Shown: positions 25,354-34,739 of the stretch, piece by piece
How positions within the stretch are numbered: the stretch's first letter is position 1
Layout of the letters: the number at the start of each line of letters is the position of its first letter
From: Hyunsoonleella pacifica
GTDB taxonomy: Bacteria > Bacteroidota > Bacteroidia > Flavobacteriales > Flavobacteriaceae
NCBI RefSeq assembly: GCF_004310335.1
Contig: NZ_SIRS01000002.1
Location: 310,001 to 374,000 of the forward strand
Length of the DNA stretch: 64,000 nucleotides
Reading direction: 5' to 3'
Translations under genes and position numbers: made by a program
The notes under the pieces: generated by a model
Database searches by the model: none
What the model saw: only the letters and a program-made list of their open reading frames with translations
Told to the model about the DNA's origin: nothing

Positions 25354-26451
25354 TTACGCAAAATTACCATCCCTGTCATTGATAAAGGTATTATCAAAGT
25401 CTATATTAATATTATTATATGCTAAAGCATAAAGTTTGCGTTTATTTGTATATAGGTTAATAAATTTATTTTTAATGTAATTGCCCAATTTTTCATTTTC
25501 AGTTTGCAAATTTGTAGCCTTAGTTTGCAAAATATTTTCCATTAGGGCATCAGCACAACATGCCATATCATCATCATCAGAAATAAAATAACGTACCATA
25601 GCTTCTTTTCCTCTTATTAGGAATGAAGTGAAGCCAATAATTTTATCTTCTTTTTTTATGGAATAACTTATATTATATGCTCTTTCATGAATACTACTTA
25701 CAAGACATTTATGTTGCTGTTTTGCACATAAAGGAGCATTAGTGTATTGACTATTATCTATTTGCCAGTTGATATATTCTTTAGATTTTGGGACTAAATC
25801 TTCTTTACAGAAAGGACTAATAAATTCCCATAAGGTTTCGTCTATATTTGAAATATATTCGTATTTAAGATTTTTAGTTGTTTTTATTGTTTTTTGCTTA
25901 TTGAATATGGATACTACATACAAGGAAAAAGTATCTATTTTGCTAAGTAAATATTTAAAGTATTTTAATTTTTTTTTCCTATTCATAAGGATAACCGAAT
26001 CTAAGTTGAAGATTATGTAGTATCTGGTTCTATGTGCAAATTCTTTAAATGGTTGTCTTTTATAATATTCCTCAGCTGATTTCCCTAAAAACTTTATTAT
26101 AGCCTTATTATTTATAATATTCATAGCTATATTCATAGTATAAGTGGGTAAAATGGAATCTTTGTATTTTTCTGAGATCCACCAACGTCTACTCCAAAAT
26201 ATTTTCTCAGTACCAGTAGTCGTATTTATATAATCTGGAACTAAAAAAATGAAAGAAATAATAGTGTTATGCTCGATACCTATAATAGCACAAACATCAC
26301 TTTTGGCTATTCTATCGTTTTTTAATATCCAGTAAGCTTTACTTTTTGAAAAAGGAATTTGAACTGCTGTATTGCCCCAATATGTGTTTTTGACAATAGC
26401 AGTTTGTAACTCTTCTTTAGTTAAAGAAGTAATTTTAATATCCTCTCCCAT
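25354..26451 (-). CDS. GNAT-like acyltransferase-type protein, substrate unknown
   Basis: The 365-residue soluble protein has no clear signal or membrane segment. Two mixed alpha/beta halves are suggested: one around IIGIEHNTIISFIFLVPDYI and WSRRWWISEKYKDSILPTY, the other around NISYSIKKEDKIIGFTSFLIRG and MVRYFISDDDD. This is similar to distant GNAT or FemAB-type folds found in polysaccharide loci. No motif is strong enough for a sure family call. Being 12 bases upstream of the adenylation enzyme and carrier protein genes, it is a good candidate for the transferase that moves the activated group to a sugar. This is context-based inference. Confidence 0.5.
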   Translation of the reverse strand: MGEDIKITSLTKEELQTAIVKNTYWGNTAVQIPFSKSKAYWILKNDRIAKSDVCAIIGIEHNTIISFIFLVPDYINTTTGTEKIFWSRRWWISEKYKDSILPTYTMNIAMNIINNKAIIKFLGKSAEEYYKRQPFKEFAHRTRYYIIFNLDSVILMNRKKKLKYFKYLLSKIDTFSLYVVSIFNKQKTIKTTKNLKYEYISNIDETLWEFISPFCKEDLVPKSKEYINWQIDNSQYTNAPLCAKQQHKCLVSSIHERAYNISYSIKKEDKIIGFTSFLIRGKEAMVRYFISDDDDMACCADALMENILQTKATNLQTENEKLGNYIKNKFINLYTNKRKLYALAYNNINIDFDNTFINDRDGNFA

Positions 26452-26529
26452 TAATTATTGTTATAGCAAGCGTATCATTACCGATACATATCAAAAATAA
26501 AATAATCTGGTTTTTGTAAAATATTTTTC

Positions 26530-27684
26530 CTACGAAAGGCTATTATATTCTTTGAGAAGGGCATTCCAAACCTCAGTACGTTTATAATTTGAAACAATAA
26601 TTTTTCTAGATGCTTTTCCCATAACTATAGAAGCACTTTTATTGTTATAAACTTGAATCATAGCATTGTAGAGAGCTTCATCGTTTTTTACTGGAATTAT
26701 GATACCGTTTTTACCATGATTTATGATTTCATTACAACCATTAATATTAGTGACAATACTAACTAGTTCCATAGCCGCAGCTTGCATTAGTACATTGGGA
26801 AAACCTTCTCGATAACTTGGAAAAGTTAGAGCATTAGATATAGAAAAATATGGTCTTACATCATTAACCCATCCAGTTGTTATAATATTATTGTTTGTAT
26901 TTATAATATGTTCAGAATCGGGAGAGAGAGGGTCTAGTTCCCTTTCATAACCCCCAACCAACAATAATTTAGTATCTGAAAACTCTTTATTAAGTTTTGA
27001 AAAAGCTTTGATTAATTCATTTAATCCTTTGTCTGCAACTAGTCTACCTAAAAAAATAAATATAAAACTGGTATCTGGTATTTTTAGTTGTTTTCTCAAT
27101 TTAATTTTGTAACTATCATTATATAACAATGGGTTAAAATGATTAGTGTCAATACCATTAGAACTTCCTTTACCTATAACTCTAAGTTTCTTTTTTGATG
27201 TAAACTTATGCTTTAAGATGATATCTACTAAGCCATAAGAATTAGGGTATATTTTTGTAGCACAGCGATATGTTATTTTTTCCACTGTATTAAGAATAAG
27301 TCGCTTAAAACCTGTCGCTTCAACTAATGGTAAACCTGCTATTGTATGTAACCTATGTGGTACGTTAGCTATTAATGCTGCTAACATACTAAGAGTACCA
27401 GCTTTAGGGGTATGGGAATGTACAATATAAGGCTTTTCTTTTTTAAAAATTTTATAGAGTTTCCAAACTGCTTTTAAGTCCTTCATTGGAGTTATTTTTC
27501 TTGTCATTTCTACAGGTATAACTCTAACCCCCTCATCTTTACCAACCTTTAACAGCCTAGATTCGTTTCCTGTAGATGATATGCCAACAACATCAAAATA
27601 TTGTGACATAAAATTTAACTGACCTGTTAGTAGACCACCAAGAGATTCGGGAACAGTAGTAACTCTAATAATTTTTTTTTTCAT
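26530..27684 (-). CDS. Glycosyltransferase family 4 (CapM-like)
   Basis: This 384-residue GT-B enzyme starts with GGLLTGQLNFMSQYFDVVGIS and has HSHTPKAGTLSMLAA and VPHRLHTIAGLPLVEATG, typical of the CapM/WbpH-type branch that often adds the second sugar. The C-terminal donor site is YREGFPNVLMQAAAME: the first Glu of the usual E-x7-E is kept but the second position is Gln, as appears usual for this branch. The C terminus has INGCNEII. It starts one base after the upstream asparagine synthase-like gene ends, showing tight operon structure. Confidence 0.88.
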   Translation of the reverse strand: MKKKIIRVTTVPESLGGLLTGQLNFMSQYFDVVGISSTGNESRLLKVGKDEGVRVIPVEMTRKITPMKDLKAVWKLYKIFKKEKPYIVHSHTPKAGTLSMLAALIANVPHRLHTIAGLPLVEATGFKRLILNTVEKITYRCATKIYPNSYGLVDIILKHKFTSKKKLRVIGKGSSNGIDTNHFNPLLYNDSYKIKLRKQLKIPDTSFIFIFLGRLVADKGLNELIKAFSKLNKEFSDTKLLLVGGYERELDPLSPDSEHIINTNNNIITTGWVNDVRPYFSISNALTFPSYREGFPNVLMQAAAMELVSIVTNINGCNEIINHGKNGIIIPVKNDEALYNAMIQVYNNKSASIVMGKASRKIIVSNYKRTEVWNALLKEYNSLS

Positions 27685-27685
27685 T

Positions 27686-29596
27686 TTATAACTGCTTGTA
27701 GATGTTGTAGTACCACTTCTGGAAGCAATAAAATGTCCATACTTTAAACGTATTGTCTTCTTTTCCTGTTATATGATTTTTAACAAGCTTTATAGTATTA
27801 TCAACATGGAAAATATTTTGATCTATGAGCTCTTTTTCTACAATATAGCTTTCTAATTCTTTTCTGAGTCCAGATTTTAACCAATCTCCAACAGGAGCCC
27901 CAAAACCACTCTTGCTTTTATCTAAAAAATCTTCTGGAAACTGATCTCTAAAAGCTTCTTTAAGAATATATTTTTTATTCCAACCTTTCATTAAGTACTC
28001 TTCAGGTAAAGTATTCGTATAATTCCAAATCTTTTTGTTTAAAAAAGGTGCTCTACATTCTAATGAATTTAACATACTAGTTCTATCTACTTTAACAAGC
28101 ATATCTCCTTCAAGACTTGTAACCTTATCGATTAACCTAAAATCTGTTAAAGTTTGCGGATGCATAATTTTAGTATCTTCTTTGTAGGTGTTAAATAGGT
28201 CTTCGTGTAAATATTTAGGAAGTAAAAAACTACCCAAAGCATTTTTTTGAAAACCTAATGATAATATATCCCAATAATATTCTCCACCATTATAATCAAT
28301 AGAGTTTAATAACCTTTTGATTTTAAATCGTTTTCCTCTGTTATCACTAGAAGTTTTCAAAAATGGACTAGTAACGCTTTTCATTATGTTGTGGATACTC
28401 TTAGGAACTATATTGGTATATTTAGTATTTAATTTTCCTATGTAGTACTTGTTATATCCACCAAATACTTCATCGCCTCCATCACCTGTTAAAGCAACTT
28501 TTACGTGGTCTTTAGTTCTATTTGAAACTAAATAGGTTGGGAGAGAAGAAGAATCGGAAAAGGGTTCGTCAAAATTCAATAAAATTTTATTTACATCTTC
28601 AACTAAATCTTTTTCATTGATTATAAATTCATGATGGTTACTGTTAATTAGTTTTGCAACCACTCTGGATTTTTCACTCTCATCATAAGACTTTTTTTCA
28701 AACCCTATGGAAAACGTATCAATAGGTTTTGATGTGTGCTGCGATAAGCATAATGATACAACAGAAGAGTCAACACCACCAGATAGAAAAGTACCAATTG
28801 GAACATCAGAGACCGATCTACTTGTTACACTTTCATACACTAAATCTTTTACATTCTCTTTAGCTTCGTCAAAAGGGATATCAATTTTAGAAACAGTATT
28901 ATCTGTTTCTTTTTCAATTTGATGAATAGAAAAATTATTACGTTCTATATCGTATTCAATAAAATGATTTTGCTTAAGCTTATGTATATTTTCATAAATG
29001 GTGTAAGGAGCTGGAATATAAGTGAGTCTAAAATAAAGATTGAGACCTTTACTATTTATTGCAGGTTTTTTATCTATAACACTTGTAATGGATTTTAATT
29101 CTGAAGCCCAAACAAATTGATCATTACTTTTGTAATAGTATAAAGGTTTTTCTCCGAAGAAATCTCGTGCAATGTATATTTTGTCTTTATTTTTATCATA
29201 TATACTAAAACCAAACATCCCATCTAGTTCTTTAAAAGATTCTACGCCAAACGTTTCATAAAGTTTTAATATAACCTCCGTATCACTTGTTGTATTAAAA
29301 CTAACCCCTAACTTCTCTAACCTTGCCTTTAATTCTTTATAATTATATATCTCACCATTAAAAACAATTACAATACTTTTATCATCTGAGAAAATAGGTT
29401 GTTTACCTGAGCTTAAATCTATAATAGATAGTCTGCGCATTGCTAGGGCAATTGAATGGGAATGGTTTGATTCTGTAAACACTCCATCTTCATCTGGTCC
29501 TCGATGAAAAATTAGAGAATTCATCTTACTCATATTTGCATTGAGTTTCTCTTGGCTTTCGTGACCATATTTTACGTAACCATTTATTCCGCACAT
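27686..29596 (-). CDS. asnB: AsnB-type glutamine amidotransferase, copy 1
   Basis: The 636-residue protein has an N-terminal class II glutaminase domain with nucleophile Cys2 (MCGINGYV) and RRLSIIDLSSGKQPIF. A C-terminal ATP-pyrophosphatase domain follows with SGGVDSS and the ALTGDGGDEVFGGYNKY block. Asparagine synthetase is the family name, but in polysaccharide loci such enzymes usually amidate uronic-acid carboxylates (as WbpS does). The nearby UDP-uronic-acid genes fit that. A second, different copy lies two genes upstream. General asparagine synthesis is a less likely role here. Confidence 0.88.
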   Translation of the reverse strand: MCGINGYVKYGHESQEKLNANMSKMNSLIFHRGPDEDGVFTESNHSHSIALAMRRLSIIDLSSGKQPIFSDDKSIVIVFNGEIYNYKELKARLEKLGVSFNTTSDTEVILKLYETFGVESFKELDGMFGFSIYDKNKDKIYIARDFFGEKPLYYYKSNDQFVWASELKSITSVIDKKPAINSKGLNLYFRLTYIPAPYTIYENIHKLKQNHFIEYDIERNNFSIHQIEKETDNTVSKIDIPFDEAKENVKDLVYESVTSRSVSDVPIGTFLSGGVDSSVVSLCLSQHTSKPIDTFSIGFEKKSYDESEKSRVVAKLINSNHHEFIINEKDLVEDVNKILLNFDEPFSDSSSLPTYLVSNRTKDHVKVALTGDGGDEVFGGYNKYYIGKLNTKYTNIVPKSIHNIMKSVTSPFLKTSSDNRGKRFKIKRLLNSIDYNGGEYYWDILSLGFQKNALGSFLLPKYLHEDLFNTYKEDTKIMHPQTLTDFRLIDKVTSLEGDMLVKVDRTSMLNSLECRAPFLNKKIWNYTNTLPEEYLMKGWNKKYILKEAFRDQFPEDFLDKSKSGFGAPVGDWLKSGLRKELESYIVEKELIDQNIFHVDNTIKLVKNHITGKEDNTFKVWTFYCFQKWYYNIYKQL

Positions 29597-29607
29597 AGTT
29601 TTTAGTA

Positions 29608-30762
29608 CTAAAAATTAATAAGTTCTTTAAATTGACTATAAATATTATTTAGCTCAAATTGTTTAGCCTTAGTGTGAGCTAATCTACCGTATTCCTTTCT
29701 TATTTCAGGGTTTTCCTTGTAATAATTTAAGGCTTTGGCGAGACCTTTTTCATCATCATTATTAACTAGTAAGCCATAATCTCCTTTGTAAAAACTACCT
29801 TCATTTATAGTAATAGGTTCTGAGTTTTTATTTAAAAGCTCTAAAGGTCCAGACAAACAATTTGTAGATATGCATGGTAACCCAACAGCCATAGCTTCTA
29901 AAAGAGCGTTAGGGAAACCTTCTGTAAATGACGACAATACAAAGCAATCATACTTTATTAGATGCTGATTAATATCTTTAATGTTACCCTTCAAAAAAGC
30001 AACATCAGTCATTTTCTTTTTGTTAATTAAATCATTAAGATAATTCTTTAAATTACCATCTCCATAGATGGAGAGTTCATACTTGTCTTTTAATTGAGAA
30101 ACGGCATTTATTATCATCTTCTGATTTTTCCTTTTATTTAAAGTACCAACTGTAGTAATTTTTAGCACTTCTTCTTTTAAAGTGAGTTTATTATTTAATG
30201 CGTTGGCTTTAGGTATAATTATAGGATTATAGATAACTTTTAAGGGTATTTTTACTTTAAAGTTTTCTTCCAAATCTTTATTAATATATATAGAATTAGA
30301 AAATAGCAAATCATTTTTATTGTACAAGATAGGGTAGCAGATTTTTGATATGTAATACGATAGCTTTGATGTAGTATTATCTGACGGATAACCTCGTTCA
30401 CTTATAACTGTTTTTAATTTGATAAATCTTAAGGCAGCAATGCTATTTAAAAAGTTTGGAAATGCTAAAAACGATATTGATACTTTTATTTTTCTTCGTT
30501 TTAGTTCTTTTAAAAATTTTATTTGAAATATAATAGGAGAAAACATTTTTTGAATAAAATTTGATTTAGCTGAAGAACTTTTACTATTAAATATGACTAA
30601 ATCGACTTCTTTTGGTATGTCAAAGTGGATGTCATTATAAAGTAAAAAGAGTGTTACGTTATAATCAATAACTAATTTCTTTAATAATAGACTAATTACT
30701 TTTTCAGCACCTCCACTAGCCATGCTAATGTTTATAATACTTAAATTGGGTTTTGATTCCAC
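29608..30762 (-). CDS. Glycosyltransferase family 4
   Basis: This 384-residue GT-B enzyme has the N-terminal glycine motif SMASGGAEKVISLL and donor site FTEGFPNALLEAMAVGLP (E-x7-E intact), followed by CLSGPLELL. The start is a GTG at 30762: the next in-frame ATG would remove the first beta strand, so GTG is preferred. It lies between the two amidotransferase genes with 11-base spacings on both sides. Sugar specificity is unknown. Confidence 0.88.
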   Translation of the reverse strand: MESKPNLSIINISMASGGAEKVISLLLKKLVIDYNVTLFLLYNDIHFDIPKEVDLVIFNSKSSSAKSNFIQKMFSPIIFQIKFLKELKRRKIKVSISFLAFPNFLNSIAALRFIKLKTVISERGYPSDNTTSKLSYYISKICYPILYNKNDLLFSNSIYINKDLEENFKVKIPLKVIYNPIIIPKANALNNKLTLKEEVLKITTVGTLNKRKNQKMIINAVSQLKDKYELSIYGDGNLKNYLNDLINKKKMTDVAFLKGNIKDINQHLIKYDCFVLSSFTEGFPNALLEAMAVGLPCISTNCLSGPLELLNKNSEPITINEGSFYKGDYGLLVNNDDEKGLAKALNYYKENPEIRKEYGRLAHTKAKQFELNNIYSQFKELINF

Positions 30763-30773
30763 CTTACTATAAA

Positions 30774-32627
30774 TTATTTAATAGAAATTCCTGATTCATT
30801 ATTATTAAGCCATTGTTTTAAAACTATTAGCTTCCAAATAATATGGTATCGATTCCAAGAACCATTCATATGTTGATTGATCATTTTAGTAATTTCAGCA
30901 GATTTTATGTTTGGTATTGATTTTAAATTTTCTTCACTCAATTCTGATAAGATAAAATCTTTTAATTCATACTTAAACCATTCTTTAAAGGGCATGGTAA
31001 ACCCAGCTTTTGGTCTGTCAAAAATTTCTTTTGGGACATGTTTATACAAAATATCTTTAAGAATTCTTTTTTGATTATCTTTTTTGTATTTAAAGTCAGT
31101 AGGCAAAGACCTTGCAAAATCTACAATATTATAATCCATTAAAGGAGCTCTAGCTTCCAATGAATAAGCCATAGAAGCTCTGTCTACTTTAGTGTTTATA
31201 TCCCAATTTAAATAGGTTTTAATATCGAAATCAGAAACTCTTTCGTAAATGTTTTTAGAATTATGGAATAAATATTTTAATTCTTCAAAGTTTGAATCTG
31301 TCGGAATCGAATTATCTACCCAGCTTGGTGCAGAGCCATATATTGTACTTAAATATGCATTATTAACATCATCATTTTTTATGACACTAGATATAATTTT
31401 AAGTTTATAATGAGGAAGTATATTTAATGAGGAAGCAACTAGTAATCTTAAAGGTTTTGGTAACTTATATATCATATTCATATAAGTTACCCAATTGTAT
31501 CTGTGATATCCAATAAAGCTTTCGTCACCACCATCCCCTGATAAAGCTACAGTTACATGCTTTTTTGTGTGTTTTGCTAAAAGCATAGATGGTATTGCAG
31601 AAGAATCAGCAAATGGTTCATCATAATAATGACTAAAATCTTTAATTAAATCTAAACCTTCATTATAATTACAATTAATAACATGATGATCGGTTTTTAA
31701 GTGGTCTGCAACTTGTTGAGCATAACTGCTTTCATCAAATCCTTTTTCATTAAACTTAACAGAGAATGTTTTTATTTTATCAGTTGTAGTCTTAGTAGCT
31801 AATGCAGCTATTAACGAAGAATCAATACCTCCAGATAAAAATACTCCAACAGGAACATCTGCAACTAGTCTATTCTTAACGGCTTTGGTTGTTAATATTT
31901 CTAATTTGTTTAGTGCTTCATCATACGATCCTGAAAATTTGTTTTTTCCAAAACTGTCAATATCCCAGTATACTTGAGATTTAAAGTCTCCATTATTTAA
32001 ATTGTAAGTAAAATAATGACCAGCTTCAAGTTTTTTTACTTCATTAAAAATAGACATTGAATCTGGAACTACCCCCCAAGAGAGATAATTTCTAATTGCC
32101 TTACTTGAAATGGATAATCTTTTATTAAATAATTGAATCGATGAAATTTGACTAGCGAATTCAAAATTATTTTTGTCATGAAAATAATAAAAAGGTTTTT
32201 GACCTAATCTATCCCGAGCACCAAAAAATTTTTGATTGCCGATATCATAAATTACAAAAGCAAACATTCCGTTTAATTTGTCAACACAATTAAATCCATA
32301 TTCAAGATATGCTGCACATATAACTTCAGTATCACTTGTGGTTGTAAATTTGTATCCTTTCTGCTTTAATTCTTCTTTTATTTCAATGAAGTTGTATATT
32401 TCTCCATTGAAAACAATTTCTAATTTATCAATATAATTAAAAGGTTGATTTGATCTCGCATCTAAATCCACAATGGATAACCTATTGTGTCCAAAATAAA
32501 CTTGTGAATCATTGAAAGAATAAGACTTGAAGTCAGTTTTATCAGGACCTCTAAATTGTGTTCTTTCCAATTTAGCCTTTATCTGATAACCCTCATATTG
32601 TATTGTTGTTCCGTATATACCACACAT
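30774..32627 (-). CDS. asnB: AsnB-type glutamine amidotransferase, copy 2
   Basis: The 617-residue protein has Cys2 (MCGIYGTT), the glutaminase block FRGPDKTDF, HNRLSIVDL and the synthetase motifs SGGIDSSLIAAL and VALSGDGGDESFIGYHRY. It is only moderately similar to copy 1, so the pair does not come from a recent duplication. As it is flanked by glycosyltransferase genes on both sides, amidation of a second uronic acid or a different acceptor is the likeliest role. Both active sites look complete. Confidence 0.88.
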   Translation of the reverse strand: MCGIYGTTIQYEGYQIKAKLERTQFRGPDKTDFKSYSFNDSQVYFGHNRLSIVDLDARSNQPFNYIDKLEIVFNGEIYNFIEIKEELKQKGYKFTTTSDTEVICAAYLEYGFNCVDKLNGMFAFVIYDIGNQKFFGARDRLGQKPFYYFHDKNNFEFASQISSIQLFNKRLSISSKAIRNYLSWGVVPDSMSIFNEVKKLEAGHYFTYNLNNGDFKSQVYWDIDSFGKNKFSGSYDEALNKLEILTTKAVKNRLVADVPVGVFLSGGIDSSLIAALATKTTTDKIKTFSVKFNEKGFDESSYAQQVADHLKTDHHVINCNYNEGLDLIKDFSHYYDEPFADSSAIPSMLLAKHTKKHVTVALSGDGGDESFIGYHRYNWVTYMNMIYKLPKPLRLLVASSLNILPHYKLKIISSVIKNDDVNNAYLSTIYGSAPSWVDNSIPTDSNFEELKYLFHNSKNIYERVSDFDIKTYLNWDINTKVDRASMAYSLEARAPLMDYNIVDFARSLPTDFKYKKDNQKRILKDILYKHVPKEIFDRPKAGFTMPFKEWFKYELKDFILSELSEENLKSIPNIKSAEITKMINQHMNGSWNRYHIIWKLIVLKQWLNNNESGISIK

Positions 32628-32669
32628 ATTTTATTTCTAAGTAGTTAGGTGAAATTTTGAGAAGAATTA

Positions 32670-33731
32670 TTATATCTCCTTAAACATTTTTTCATATTCA
32701 TTCAATATTTTTTCTTTATTAAATTTTTTTTGAACAAAACTTCTTATTTTATCTGGCTCAAAATTTACATTAGTATTTAGCTTATTGATAAATTCATTTT
32801 CAGTATTCACTAAAAAACCATTAATACCATTACTAATTATCTCTTTGGTGCCCCCAGGGACATCAAAAGCTATAACTGGAGTTCCTACAACACAACTTTC
32901 TAAAACAGAATTTGGAAAGCCCTCAACATAGGAGCCTTGTAAAAAAAAATCATGTTTCGCAATATAACTACTTACATCCTTGGTAAAAGGAATATGCTTA
33001 ATTTTATTGAACAAATTTAACCTTTTAGCTTCTTTAAAAATAGTTTCTTTTTCATCCCCATTACCAATAAGGGTGTAAGTAAAGTCAAAGTCAAGCTTAG
33101 CTAAGATTCTTAAAATACGTAAAATGCCTTTTTCTTTTGAAAGGCGACCTACAGTTATTAAATGTTTAGTTTTACTTTTATGCTTGCCATTATTTATTGG
33201 TGATGAATCATTACTTATGGGATTATTGATTATAATTGTTTTTTTTAGAGGGATATTATAGGTGTCCATTATATGTTTAGACATGTCTTTTGATTGGCAA
33301 ACAATCATGTCTAATTTGCCATAGAGTTTTTTGTATAAAATTTTATTAATATTAATTCTTTTCTTCTTTTCTTCTTCATATTCACTACTTATTGTAGCCT
33401 CTCGTCCTATAAATTTTGTTTTTTTAAAAAATAAAGAAAAAAAAGCCATAACTATATTTAAGTGAGAAATAGAACTGAATACAATGTCAGGTTTATTTTT
33501 AATTATAAAAATAAAAAATTGGGGTATTGCATAGAGAACTCTGTCTTTGTTAAGATAAGTGACTTCGATGTTTTTAATATCATAAGCAGCGTCTTTACTA
33601 TGCCCAGCAATTAATAGTTTTGCTTGGAATTTTTCTTTATCTATATTTTGCGATATAAAAGACATTATTTTCTCTGCACCTCCTGCAAATAATGTAGGTA
33701 AAACAAAAATTATGTTAATTTTTTTAATCAT
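32670..33731 (-). CDS. Glycosyltransferase family 4
   Basis: This 353-residue GT-B enzyme begins INIIFVLPTLFAGGAEKIMSF and has the linker ITVGRLSKEKGILRILR and donor site YVEGFPNSVLESCVVGTPVIAFDVPGG with both Glu of E-x7-E. It lies 22 bases downstream of the hexapeptide acetyltransferase gene and 42 bases upstream of the second AsnB gene. One of four GT4 enzymes in this unit; together with the initiating transferase they suggest a repeat unit of about five sugars if each acts once. Confidence 0.87.
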   Translation of the reverse strand: MIKKINIIFVLPTLFAGGAEKIMSFISQNIDKEKFQAKLLIAGHSKDAAYDIKNIEVTYLNKDRVLYAIPQFFIFIIKNKPDIVFSSISHLNIVMAFFSLFFKKTKFIGREATISSEYEEEKKKRININKILYKKLYGKLDMIVCQSKDMSKHIMDTYNIPLKKTIIINNPISNDSSPINNGKHKSKTKHLITVGRLSKEKGILRILRILAKLDFDFTYTLIGNGDEKETIFKEAKRLNLFNKIKHIPFTKDVSSYIAKHDFFLQGSYVEGFPNSVLESCVVGTPVIAFDVPGGTKEIISNGINGFLVNTENEFINKLNTNVNFEPDKIRSFVQKKFNKEKILNEYEKMFKEI

Positions 33732-33753
33732 TATATACTGGTAATAACAGCAG

Positions 33754-34335
33754 TTAGATGTGCTTGATTATTTTTTTGATATTAACTTCTTTAATCTCTT
33801 TTGCTGGATTTCCTGCTATGAGAATGCTTTTTTTCTCGAATGATCTATTAACCACTGCATTAGCGCTAATAGCAATGTTATCTGCTATTTTAATATTTCC
33901 ATAAATTTTTGCTCCTGGACCAATATATACATTATCTCCAATATGAGGAGCTTCAGGTTTACCTCCAGATGCACCAATATTTGTACAAGCATGAATTCTA
34001 CAGTTTTTACCAATTTTTGAAGCGCTATTAATGACAATGGTACCATAATGTACAATTGATAACCCAGGACCAAATACATTAATGGGAATAGAAAACCCAA
34101 GTTTTAAAGATATTTTTCTAAATCTATACTTTAAGAAAATGTAATACAGCTTATTTAAACCATTATTTTTACAGTTATGATGGTATTCTAATTTCCGTAA
34201 GCTTTTTTGAAATTGCCAGATGTAATTAGGGAAGCATAAATTTATAATTTTAAAATAAAAACTCTCAACATTTATACCAAGTGCAAGAGCGTCAGATTTC
34301 AAATATTCTTTATATGTATTTTTGGAAACAATCAT
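33754..34335 (-). CDS. Left-handed beta-helix acetyltransferase (serine acetyltransferase-like)
   Basis: The 193-residue protein has an alpha-helical N terminus (about 1-85) and a C-terminal hexapeptide-repeat beta helix (about 85-190). The repeats include GPGLSIVHYGTIVINSASKIGKNCRIHACTNIG and PHIGDNVYIGPGAKIYGNIKIADNIAISANAVVNRSF, ending IAGNPAKEIKEV. This matches the CysE/SAT-like branch often found in capsule loci, where the substrate is usually a sugar. The catalytic His is in IVHYGTIV. It acetylates from acetyl-CoA in the cytosol, unlike the MBOAT pairs. About 400 non-coding bases lie upstream. Confidence 0.85.
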   Translation of the reverse strand: MIVSKNTYKEYLKSDALALGINVESFYFKIINLCFPNYIWQFQKSLRKLEYHHNCKNNGLNKLYYIFLKYRFRKISLKLGFSIPINVFGPGLSIVHYGTIVINSASKIGKNCRIHACTNIGASGGKPEAPHIGDNVYIGPGAKIYGNIKIADNIAISANAVVNRSFEKKSILIAGNPAKEIKEVNIKKIIKHI

Positions 34336-34739
34336 TTTATTTAATTTTAATGAACTAAGTTTATTTTATTTGGTCATTATATTGGGTAGTTAACATATGT
34401 AAAAAGAATAATTTAGATGCAAATAAGTTAAAATGATAATGAGGCATTAGTATGATTCCTTTACAAAATGATTGAATTTAAAAATATCATCATTCTTGGA
34501 AAACACTCCTTTTATTTTTACATTTATTAAGTAAACTAATAATATTTTTTTGTGTTTAATATAATATATTATAATTATTCTTGATTTATATGTGAGTTTA
34601 AAGCATAAAACAAAAACTTTTTTCATTTTAGATAAATGTTATTTCAACAGTACATATTATCTCCAAATTTAAAATATTTAGAATTTGCATAGCTTAATAT
34701 TAACTAATTAAGTATGATTACCATTTTATTGATGAATGA
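34336..34739. other. AT-rich intergenic stretch inside the minus-strand unit
   Basis: About 400 very AT-rich bases with no credible coding frame. A CAAATTTA at 34664-34671 could be a minus-strand -7 element (TAAATTTG) for the acetyltransferase gene, but no matching upstream element is seen. The gap may mark a second promoter or the junction of two originally separate gene blocks. Confidence 0.4.

Noticed and set aside
27686-32627. Plain asparagine biosynthesis for both AsnB proteins
   Set aside because: Possible by family, but two divergent copies interleaved with glycosyltransferases argue for polysaccharide amidation; kept as an alternative only.
33885-34100. 71-codon minus-strand frame
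   Set aside because: It is an alternative frame inside the hexapeptide acetyltransferase gene, whose beta-helix repeats are clear in the main frame.
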